Assembly: GCA_947455705.1 (NCBI GenBank)
Contig: CANGPO010000001.1
Span: forward strand, 1-64,000
Length of the DNA: 64,000 nt
Direction of reading: 5' to 3'
Source of the DNA: Actinomycetota bacterium
Lineage (GTDB): Bacteria; Actinomycetota; Actinomycetes; S36-B12; CAIYMF01
A program made the translations under genes and the position numbers. Under the pieces are notes generated by a model, which saw nothing but the letters and a program-made list of their open reading frames with translations, was not told the DNA's origin and did no database searches. Positions 16,677 to 22,988 of the stretch are shown here, in pieces (the first letter of the stretch is position 1; every line of letters begins with the position of its first letter).

Positions 16677-17738
16677 ATGATCCTGATCGACATGAGTCAC
16701 GCACTTCCACGACCTCGGGCAAACCATCCCTTCCTGCGCCGCGGGAGCACAACCTTGCAAATCGGATTGGACCGCCAGTCTGCTGCTGTTCTCAATGGGA
16801 TGAGCGATGCAGCGATCAGAGCCCTTGTCCGTCTTGACGGTTCTGTATCTCGGGGTGAATTGATCAACGCGATACCGGAACTCGAGAACATCTTGAACGC
16901 GTTGGAACGACTTGGGCTGATCGAAGATTCACCATCATCAGGCACCCTTTCACGGACGCGCAGTGATCGGCTTGCTCAGGAGCGTCAAGCTCTCGCTGCG
17001 GCACACGGATCGGGATGGGCTGCCGACGAGATCCTGGCGCGCAGATCACAGCGGGTCATCGGCGTGCGAGGTCATGATCGCGTCGCAGCACATATTGCCG
17101 TTGGTTTGGCTAGCGCCGGAGTTGGCACCGTAGGCGTTGTTGGCCCTGACCGGATCACCACCATCAGTGATATCACCCCCGTCGGCCCATTCGAACCTGA
17201 CGTGAGTTGGGTTGAACACGTCGCAGAAGCAGTGCGACGCCAGGGTGCCCACGCAACCTTGATCGGTTCTCAGCGTCCAGATGTGGTCGTCATCGCTCAA
17301 TCAGCCGATGTGCAGCCACCGTGGACTGACCCAGAACTCGCACACGACCTTATCTCCGACGATATTGCCCATTACCCGATCGCTGTCAGCGGGTCTGCAG
17401 CCAAGATCGGTCCGATGATCATCCCTGGGCGTACCCCGTGCCTCGACTGTCTTGATCTTCGCGAAAGCGACCAAGACGGGGCTTGGCCGGCCCTTGTTGA
17501 TCAGATCCGCCTGCGTCACCACCACACCCGGGCTCAAGATGGTGCACTTGCCGCCGCAAGCGCCGCGATGGCCGTACGTGAGATCCTCAGCTTCCTCGAT
17601 AATCCCGAGCCGTACCTCAATGGCACTAATACCTTCTCCTACAACGAGTTACAAGACTCAGATCTCATCCCAACCCCCATCACGGTCGTCCCCCACCCGC
17701 TTTGCGGGTGCGGGTGGGGCCACTTATCCGCACAATAG
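16677..17738 (+). CDS. ThiF-like/cyclodehydratase-associated protein without a partner
   Basis: About 353 residues resembling the E1-like 'TOMM precursor leader-peptide-binding' or ThiF family found as a single gene in actinobacterial genomes. The N-terminal part (LRRGSTTLQIGLD, then AIRALVRLDGSVSRGEL) has the winged-helix RRE-like pattern. The middle is Rossmann-like (VIGVRGHDRVAAHIAVGLASAGVGTVGVV). Zinc cysteines are CLDC and CGC near the end. I see no YcaO, precursor peptide or transporter, so a RiPP pathway is not supported here. The start is uncertain among GTG 16644, ATG 16677 and ATG 16692. It lies upstream of the ABC1 kinase, as in relatives. Confidence 0.65.
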   Translation: MILIDMSHALPRPRANHPFLRRGSTTLQIGLDRQSAAVLNGMSDAAIRALVRLDGSVSRGELINAIPELENILNALERLGLIEDSPSSGTLSRTRSDRLAQERQALAAAHGSGWAADEILARRSQRVIGVRGHDRVAAHIAVGLASAGVGTVGVVGPDRITTISDITPVGPFEPDVSWVEHVAEAVRRQGAHATLIGSQRPDVVVIAQSADVQPPWTDPELAHDLISDDIAHYPIAVSGSAAKIGPMIIPGRTPCLDCLDLRESDQDGAWPALVDQIRLRHHHTRAQDGALAAASAAMAVREILSFLDNPEPYLNGTNTFSYNELQDSDLIPTPITVVPHPLCGCGWGHLSAQ

Positions 17739-17742
17739 AGAT

Positions 17743-19053
17743 ATGACAGACCTGCCACGTCGCGCTTTTACCCGCGGGGCCAAACTTGCTGCACTGCCCT
17801 TGGGCTACGCAGGACGCACCGCTATGGGCGTTGGTAAGCGAGTTGGTGGCAAACCAGCCGAGGCTGTCGCACTCGAGATCCAGCAGCGCACCGCCGAACA
17901 GGTGTTTAAAACCTTGGGTGAACTCAAGGGTGGTGCGATGAAGTTTGGTCAGGCGATGAGCATTTTCGAGGTCGCGCTGCCCGATGAGTTGCTTGGCCCA
18001 TATCGAGCCACCCTCACCAAGCTGCAAGATGCTGCACCCCCGCTACCCGCCGAGACCGTCCACGCCGTACTGGCCGAGGCACTCGGTGACGATTGGCGCG
18101 ACCGTTTCACGGAGTTCGACGATAAGCCGGCTGCGGCCGCATCAATTGGCCAAGTGCACAAGGCAATCTGGCACGACGGACGAGACGTTGCAGTCAAGAT
18201 TCAGTACCCAGGTGCAGGTAAGGCCCTGATGGGTGACCTTAATCAGGTCTCGCGCATGGCCACTATGTTCGCCGGCATATCCCCCGGACTCGATATCAAG
18301 CCACTTCTGGCAGAGCTCAAGGAGCGGGCCGCAGAAGAACTTGATTATCTCGCCGAATCACGTTCACAACGCCAGTTCGCCGCCGCCTACGAAGGCGACG
18401 AGGAATTCGTCGTACCCCACGTTTTAGCCGCCGCGCCCAACGTCGTGGTCAGCGAGTGGCTCGACGGTTACTCGATGGCCAAGATCATCACCGATGGCAC
18501 TCAGGCTGAGCGTGATCACTACGGCACCCTGTACTTGCGCTTCCTACTTTCTGGCCCAACGCGCGCTGGCCTGCTGCATGCCGACCCTCATCCCGGCAAC
18601 TACCGGGTGATGTCCGATGGCCGGCTCGGAATCCTCGACTTTGGTGCCGTTAACCGTCTACCGGACGGACCTCCGCCAGCAATGGGTCAGTTACTTCGCA
18701 TCGCCACCCTCGGTGATGCCGAGGCCGTCGTCAAAGGTCTGCGTGACGAGGGATTCATCAAGCCAGACATCGACGTCGATCCGCAGTTGCTCTTGGATTA
18801 TCTAGGCCCGTTCGCTGAGCCTGCGATCCACGAGGAGTTCACATTCTCTCGCGATTGGATGCGCGAACAATTCAACCGCGTCAACGATCCGCGGCGTCCC
18901 GACTTCAATGTGGGCTTCAAAATTAACCTGCCACCGTCATACATGCTGCTGCACCGAGTGTGGCTTGGCGGCATCGGTGTTCTGTCGCAAATGGGCGCAA
19001 CGGTACCCATGCGTGGTGAGCTCGAACGCTGGGTGCCATCCTTCGTAGCGTGA
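17743..19053 (+). CDS. ABC1/AarF (UbiB-like) atypical kinase
   Basis: A 436-residue ABC1-family kinase-fold protein (Rv3197-like by position). The family-specific KxGQ motif is GAMKFGQAMSI, the Ala-rich nucleotide loop is AAAASIGQVH, the lysine is in VAVKIQYPG, and the catalytic and metal segments are HADPHPGNY and LDFGAVNRL. In this family the Ala-rich loop and KxGQ insert favour ATPase-like small-molecule roles over protein phosphorylation. A longer open frame from 17452 overlaps the upstream gene and is rejected; ATG 17743 gives the normal family length. The next gene begins at GTG 19050, overlapping the stop. Confidence 0.9.
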   Translation: MTDLPRRAFTRGAKLAALPLGYAGRTAMGVGKRVGGKPAEAVALEIQQRTAEQVFKTLGELKGGAMKFGQAMSIFEVALPDELLGPYRATLTKLQDAAPPLPAETVHAVLAEALGDDWRDRFTEFDDKPAAAASIGQVHKAIWHDGRDVAVKIQYPGAGKALMGDLNQVSRMATMFAGISPGLDIKPLLAELKERAAEELDYLAESRSQRQFAAAYEGDEEFVVPHVLAAAPNVVVSEWLDGYSMAKIITDGTQAERDHYGTLYLRFLLSGPTRAGLLHADPHPGNYRVMSDGRLGILDFGAVNRLPDGPPPAMGQLLRIATLGDAEAVVKGLRDEGFIKPDIDVDPQLLLDYLGPFAEPAIHEEFTFSRDWMREQFNRVNDPRRPDFNVGFKINLPPSYMLLHRVWLGGIGVLSQMGATVPMRGELERWVPSFVA

Positions 19054-19922
19054 CGCAACGCATTCCAGCATGGCTCTTGGCCGTGGCCGCCATGGTCATC
19101 GTGCAAATTGGTGCCGCTTTGGCCACGACCCAGTTTGCCGAGTTAGGCCCTGCCGGTACTGCGTGGCTTCGTCTCACCGCAGGAGCATTGATCTTCCTAT
19201 GCCTGGCTCGACCAACACTGTCCGACTACAGCAGGCGCGATCTGCAGTTTGCCGTACTACTCGGCATCGTGAGCGGTCTCATGACCGTGGCTTTCCTGTG
19301 CGCTCTTCAACGGATTCCTCTCGGCACCACAGTGGCCATCGAATTTCTCGGACCGCTCGGCGTTGCGGTGGCGCGTTCACATAGTCGACGGGCTTTGGTG
19401 TGGCCGCTTCTTGCATTTGCCGGAGTCATCGCAATCACCCAGCCGTGGACTGGGCACATCGACCCATTGGGGCTGCTGTTCGCATGCCTTGCTGGCAGTG
19501 GCTGGGCTGCGTACATCCTGCTTACACAGCGCGTTGGTGATGTGTTCTCGGGCCTTAAGGGGCTCGCGATCACGATCCCCATTGCCGCGGTGGTCTCCGC
19601 TTTCGTTGGCGTACCTCAAGCATGGGGACACATCACACCCCTGATCCTTGCCCAATCGTTCGGGCTCGCAATCTTGATGCCGGTCATCCCATTCGCACTT
19701 GAACTCGCAGCACTACGACGACTCACGACGGCAGCATTCGGCACGCTCATGGCGCTGGAGCCTGCGCTTGGCACCCTGTTCGGTGTTTTACTGCTCAGCC
19801 AAGTGCCAGATCTACTTCAGATCGTTGGCGTGGCACTGGTCGTGGCCGCAGGAGTGGGCGCCGAGCGAAGCGGTCATCGCAACCCGAACGAACACGAGGT
19901 CGTTGCCCCGCAAATCACCTGA
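19050..19922 (+). CDS. EamA-family (RhtA-like) exporter
   Basis: A 290-residue protein with ten predicted membrane helices in two EamA/DMT repeats. AIEFLGPLGVA in the first repeat and ALEPALGTLFG in the second are the typical paired motifs, as in RhtA-type threonine/homoserine exporters. The end is a short hydrophilic tail. GTG 19050 overlaps the ABC1 kinase stop, so both are translated from one transcript. Export of amino acids or metabolites is the family role; substrate unknown. Confidence 0.85.
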   Translation: MTQRIPAWLLAVAAMVIVQIGAALATTQFAELGPAGTAWLRLTAGALIFLCLARPTLSDYSRRDLQFAVLLGIVSGLMTVAFLCALQRIPLGTTVAIEFLGPLGVAVARSHSRRALVWPLLAFAGVIAITQPWTGHIDPLGLLFACLAGSGWAAYILLTQRVGDVFSGLKGLAITIPIAAVVSAFVGVPQAWGHITPLILAQSFGLAILMPVIPFALELAALRRLTTAAFGTLMALEPALGTLFGVLLLSQVPDLLQIVGVALVVAAGVGAERSGHRNPNEHEVVAPQIT

Positions 19923-19947
19923 CTACCCGGTGATCTCGAACTGGCAA

Positions 19948-20133
19948 TTACCAGTACTGCTCGTCGATCCCACTTTCGATACTCCGAAGATTTTCGCGTG
20001 AGCAACGTGGGCAGATAGTCGTCTCACGGCCATCCTGCTTAGAACTAGTCCACATCAAAATGGCCATAGCTCGATCAGGTGCACGTTCATCGGGATGCGT
20101 ACCACAATGGGCACACGTCATGGTTACTGTCAT
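19948..20133 (-). CDS. Small zinc-ribbon protein
   Basis: A 61-residue protein with CAHCGTHP near residue 7 and TICPRCSREN near residue 40, a probable two-CxxC zinc site. Between them is an acidic/basic loop with AMAILMWTSS. Its start overlaps the stop of the phosphodiesterase gene by four bases on the same strand, which supports it as a real, coupled gene. Function unknown. Confidence 0.7.
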   Translation of the reverse strand: MTVTMTCAHCGTHPDERAPDRAMAILMWTSSKQDGRETTICPRCSRENLRSIESGIDEQYW

Positions 20134-21701
20134 GAGGGAACTCCTAAATAGAGGAAGCCGGGTCCTTCATCACGCCAAGAAACACCTAGTGGATCAAGAG
20201 CAGTATGAAGTGCAGGTTGCCAAGATCCGCGGATTGACTCGTTAGCAGATTCGAATCCGTGATCAGCCGTGAGCAAAATGAGCGTTTCGTCGAGAATCCC
20301 TTGGCTCTCAAGATGGTCCAGAAGAACAACTAGTCGACGATCGCAATCCCTCAAGCCATCCAGTGCAATGGCAGACCGCGGGCCACCGGCGTGATGTGCG
20401 GCATCCGTCGCATATTGCGACCACCACGTAACGGCCGGCCACTCTGGCGCAGGATTGGAGAAGAGTCCCACGATCGTGTTCAGGCCGAGCAGGTCGATAG
20501 CGGAGTACAAGTCAAAGTCATCGTCCTCGAAGCACCGCTGATGAGTCACGAGCTCAGATTGTTTGGGATCTGGAAGCAGTGATCTGATCGTCGTGAGAAA
20601 GTCTCGCGATTGTGCACTCTCTGCCTCACCAGGATCGGCTGCATCACCGTTGGCCAACGCCGCCCGTACAAGACCAAAGGTTGAAGCCCACGACCCGCGC
20701 TCGGTCATCTCATTGATACTTGCAGTTCGAGCATCGGGCCGAGCAGTGGTCACCGCCTCGAACAGTGTTGTGACACCGGGCCGATACAACTCGAACACTC
20801 GATGCCACGTCGCCGCGTCATTGGGCACTACCCGTTGATCGGTATCTCGGTCGTAGTAGACATTTCCGACGACACCATGGCGGCCAGGCCCAACCCCAGT
20901 AAGCATGCTGGTGTGGTTCACCAAGGTGAGACTTGGAAACTCTGCGACAGCCCCACCCGTCATCGCGCAACCGCGCTCGAGGAGCCGCGCGATTCCCGGC
21001 AACTCACCCCGCTGCGCTAAATCAAGCAGAGAGCCCGGGTGCCCACCATCCCAGAGCAGGCCGATGACGTACGTTGCCGATCGATCAACCAGCTCATGAC
21101 GTACGACGCCATCGAGAGCGGCAAGGGATTCCTCATCAACACCTGCCACGTAAGCCAGGGTTGGCATCACATCAACAAGTCGGACGTATCCGTCTACGTT
21201 GCCGCGTACTTTCACGCCCGCACCAGAAAGAACCATCGGAGCTCTCGACTGGATCACATCTAACGACCCATGCTCACCACGATGACCATGCTCATCTGGG
21301 AAATAGTGGCCAGCAGTATGGATTATGGCGATGTCTGGACTGCGTCGATCAGTAAAGAAAGACCATAGGCGCAGCCACGGCAACGGGTATGCGTTGTCGT
21401 CATGTGCCGGCGACGGGTTGGCGACCTCAGCGCTGTATGGCAGGAAGGCCATCGGATCGGTGGAAGGAATCGGATGACGTCCCTCGACGACAATGCCCTC
21501 CGGCACCAGGGCTGAGAATTCGGCGATACCAGCGTGATCTGCAATGTAGATGTGCATCGGACGACCAAGCTCGTCACGCTCTGCCGAAGGCCACGCCACA
21601 AGATCGATGATCGACGCAAGCTCAGGTGCACGCAGGGCGGCAATTGCTGCATCGCGAGCATCGGTCAACGTTGACGGCACTGTGTGATTCTGCCCGAGCA
21701 A
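20130..21701 (-). CDS. Alkaline-phosphatase-superfamily phosphodiesterase, apparently permuted
   Basis: A 523-residue protein. Residues about 210-275 look like the N-terminal core of nucleotide pyrophosphatase/phosphodiesterases: LLWDGG with metal Asp218, PSLTLVNHTSMLTG with nucleophile Thr259, then GPGRHGVVGN. LLTADHGFE near the C-terminus gives another Asp-His pair. The block that normally follows it, an HG ligand and a 'VDVxPTLA' strand, is instead near the N-terminus: RGEHGSLD (His144) and VRLVDVMPTLAYVAGV (172-187). The chain ends about 40 residues after ADHG. The start is TTG 21701 or GTG 21680; neither has a good ribosome site. The natural substrate is unknown. Confidence 0.8.
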   Translation of the reverse strand: MLGQNHTVPSTLTDARDAAIAALRAPELASIIDLVAWPSAERDELGRPMHIYIADHAGIAEFSALVPEGIVVEGRHPIPSTDPMAFLPYSAEVANPSPAHDDNAYPLPWLRLWSFFTDRRSPDIAIIHTAGHYFPDEHGHRGEHGSLDVIQSRAPMVLSGAGVKVRGNVDGYVRLVDVMPTLAYVAGVDEESLAALDGVVRHELVDRSATYVIGLLWDGGHPGSLLDLAQRGELPGIARLLERGCAMTGGAVAEFPSLTLVNHTSMLTGVGPGRHGVVGNVYYDRDTDQRVVPNDAATWHRVFELYRPGVTTLFEAVTTARPDARTASINEMTERGSWASTFGLVRAALANGDAADPGEAESAQSRDFLTTIRSLLPDPKQSELVTHQRCFEDDDFDLYSAIDLLGLNTIVGLFSNPAPEWPAVTWWSQYATDAAHHAGGPRSAIALDGLRDCDRRLVVLLDHLESQGILDETLILLTADHGFESANESIRGSWQPALHTALDPLGVSWRDEGPGFLYLGVPS

Positions 21702-21719
21702 CGTGTGTGAACCGTGTAA

Positions 21720-21760
21720 CCCGGCCGTGAACTGTGTGTCGACTACCGTTCACGGCCGGG
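21720..21760 (-). terminator. Intrinsic terminator of the whiB7 transcript
   Basis: Perfect 13-base arms CCCGGCCGTGAAC and GTTCACGGCCGGG with a 15-base loop, four bases after the stop of the 59-residue gene in its direction of transcription. It separates the whiB7 unit from the phosphodiesterase gene. Confidence 0.75.
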
Positions 21761-21764
21761 CTCA

Positions 21765-21944
21765 CTACGCGGTCACCCGAACTGAAACCTGAGCCGAACG
21801 TAGTGCCTCCCGTGCTTCACGGACGTGACGTTCCGCCCGCACAAGACGCCGTTGGGCTAGAGCGGCCCGGCGCAGGCTATTCACCTGGGCACGGGCCAAC
21901 CGTTGCTCTTGTTCGTACCGCTGTTGTTCTAGATGGAAATACAT
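21765..21944 (-). CDS. 59-residue Arg/Glu/Gln-rich helical protein downstream of whiB7
   Basis: Read on the complementary strand from ATG 21944 to TAG. The peptide starts MYFHLEQQRYEQEQ and is almost entirely Ala, Arg, Glu, Gln, Leu and Val, ending SVRVTA, with the spacing of one long amphipathic helix or coiled coil. GGGGGAG lies eight bases before the ATG. The gene follows the whiB7 stop by 29 bases on the same strand and is closed by a strong hairpin, so it probably belongs to the whiB7 transcript. I recognise no family. Small size leaves some doubt, but ribosome site, codon pattern and position all support it. Confidence 0.7.
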   Translation of the reverse strand: MYFHLEQQRYEQEQRLARAQVNSLRRAALAQRRLVRAERHVREAREALRSAQVSVRVTA

Positions 21945-21973
21945 GATCGAACTCCCCCATAAAGACTGATGAC

Positions 21974-22420
21974 CTATGCGGCGGCTCCATTGCGTTGCGC
22001 CGGGATCAACGAGACCCGTGGCCCGTTGTTGTTATCGATGCTGTCGGCTGATGCGCCCTGAGCTACGAGCCGCGCGGCAAGTTCGGCCTCGGCCATTGCT
22101 CGAGTGACGTCAGCATCCTTGCGAGGTCGACCGGGCCGACGCTTGCGTGCGACGACCTCTCCCTGCTCGAATACCTCACCACCCCAGACTCCCCACGGCT
22201 CACGTCGCGCAATCGCACCAGCAAGGCACTCCTGCGCGAGTGGGCACACGCGGCAAAGTGCCTGTGCGCGTTGCACCGTCGGAAGATCCTGGGCGAACCA
22301 CAGCTCAGGATCGTTCGTCCGACAGGGAGTCCGCACCTCGAAGGCCCACACGGGCTCCACTGACTTGAGGTCACCAGACAGCACGTTCCAGTCAATGCTC
22401 GATACCGTGTCCACCGCCAT
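21974..22420 (-). CDS. whiB7: WhiB7-type iron-sulfur transcription factor
   Basis: A 148-residue Wbl protein. The four cluster cysteines are Cys33 (TPCRTNDPELWF), Cys56 and Cys59 (CRVC) and Cys65; the SigA-contacting turn is GVWGG (77-81); the AT-hook RRPGRPRK (95-101) marks the WhiB7/WblC subgroup. Members bind a [4Fe-4S] cluster and SigA and activate intrinsic antibiotic-resistance genes after ribosome inhibition. Position between an ABC1 kinase and uvrD2 matches mycobacterial whiB7. GGAAGGAGGTGA precedes the ATG. A long leader with small ORFs and hairpins (22421-22988) indicates attenuation control. The tail after residue 105 is Ala/Asn rich and longer than usual. Confidence 0.9.
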   Translation of the reverse strand: MAVDTVSSIDWNVLSGDLKSVEPVWAFEVRTPCRTNDPELWFAQDLPTVQRAQALCRVCPLAQECLAGAIARREPWGVWGGEVFEQGEVVARKRRPGRPRKDADVTRAMAEAELAARLVAQGASADSIDNNNGPRVSLIPAQRNGAAA

Positions 22421-22601
22421 GGTGACTCACCTCCTTCCACGTATCACGTCACCCGCAGGATCTCCACGGGTACCTCGTGCAGTGCTCGTCTTGCCCAGAA
22501 AAGTGAAACGCCGGTAGGCCACTGTCTGGTCGTGCTCGATAGTTGGTAGTGCCGGATAACTGGTGGTGCTGAATTACGCGTTGTACATGTGAATTGACTT
22601 G

Positions 22602-22645
22602 TGAGAAAACACGAAGGCCGCGGTTCCCATGGGGAATCCGCGGCC
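22602..22645 (-). terminator. Intrinsic terminator (attenuator) in the whiB7 leader
   Basis: Arms GGCCGCGG and CCGCGGCC, extended by TTCCC/GGGAA pairing, followed by TTCGTGTTTTCTC on the minus strand. It is the best GC-rich hairpin plus T-rich tail in the window and lies 180 bases before whiB7 in its own transcript. Confidence 0.8.
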
Positions 22646-22681
22646 TCGAGGCATCTATGACTTACCTAGATAGACCTCGAG
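22645..22681 (-). promoter_or_regulatory. Leader hairpin spanning the uORF 2 stop (antiterminator candidate)
   Basis: On the minus strand CTCGAGG plus ATCTA pair with TAGAT plus CCTCGAG. The arms flank the stop codon of uORF 2, and the 3' arm shares a base with the terminator stem, so the two helices compete or stack. Confidence 0.55.
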
Positions 22682-22862
22682 ACGCACAGATAAATGCCGG
22701 GACCGGATTTGATGCAGAAGCAGAGCGCATGGAACGACGGGCATCCACAACTGGATAAGCCGGCTTGACCGAGCCCGTTGAACGCGCCGCAATCAACAGC
22801 GTGGCCGTGATCGCTGGCACGACAAGGAGGATGCCCGTCGCCATGTGTGTCCATGAGGACAT
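22662..22862 (-). CDS. whiB7 leader uORF 2 (66 residues)
   Basis: ATG 22862 stands seven bases after GGGAGGTGA, a strong ribosome site. The peptide begins MSSWTHMATGILLVV with a hydrophobic stretch (residues 9-27) and ends in a Ser/Ala/Arg-rich tail. Its TAA (22664-22662) lies in the loop of a hairpin (22645-22681) that ends where the terminator stem begins. A ribosome finishing this ORF would cover the hairpin and change which structure forms. The peptide itself may have no function. Confidence 0.65.
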   Translation of the reverse strand: MSSWTHMATGILLVVPAITATLLIAARSTGSVKPAYPVVDARRSMRSASASNPVPAFICASRGLSR

Positions 22863-22868
22863 AGCCGG

Positions 22869-22919
22869 TCACCTCCCTTCGTCCATCGTCGTGTAGTCAG
22901 ACACGACGTAGCGCGCCAT
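22869..22919 (-). CDS. whiB7 leader uORF 1 (16 residues)
   Basis: ATG at 22919, GGAG six bases upstream, and TGA at 22871-22869. The peptide is MARYVVSDYTTMDEGR. Its final codons and stop form the ribosome site (GGGAGGTGA) of the second uORF, so translation of the two would be coupled. Confidence 0.5.
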   Translation of the reverse strand: MARYVVSDYTTMDEGR

Positions 22920-22988
22920 GCGCTGCTCCGAGGTTGACACATCCGACGCGCGGGTTGCAACTTAATTTCGTAACGATGTTTGGACTCC

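Larger units (their letters stand above)
22421..22988 (-). promoter_or_regulatory. whiB7 attenuator leader region
   Basis: A 568-base region between the uvrD2 stop and whiB7, all read on the minus strand. In order it holds an AT-rich block with TTGCAA (near 22955-22975, possible promoter), a 16-codon uORF, a 66-codon uORF, a hairpin across the second uORF's stop, a GC-rich terminator hairpin with a T-rich tail, and about 180 bases before whiB7. In mycobacteria and Streptomyces, whiB7/wblC is held off by a terminator behind a uORF and released when ribosomes stall. The arrangement here fits that scheme closely. Promoter position is not certain. Confidence 0.75.

Noticed and set aside
17691-17719. 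Nine-base hairpin CCCCACCCG/CGGGTGGGG as a terminator
   Set aside because: It lies inside the last codons of the ThiF-like gene and encodes the Pro-His and zinc-Cys segment; the next gene starts five bases after the stop, so an attenuating role is speculative.
16677-17738. RiPP (azole-peptide) biosynthesis cluster
   Set aside because: Only the ThiF/RRE-like protein is present; no YcaO, precursor, dehydrogenase or transporter nearby.
17452-17742. Long N-terminal extension of the ABC1 kinase
   Set aside because: It overlaps the upstream gene in another frame; the ATG at 17743 gives the family's usual length.
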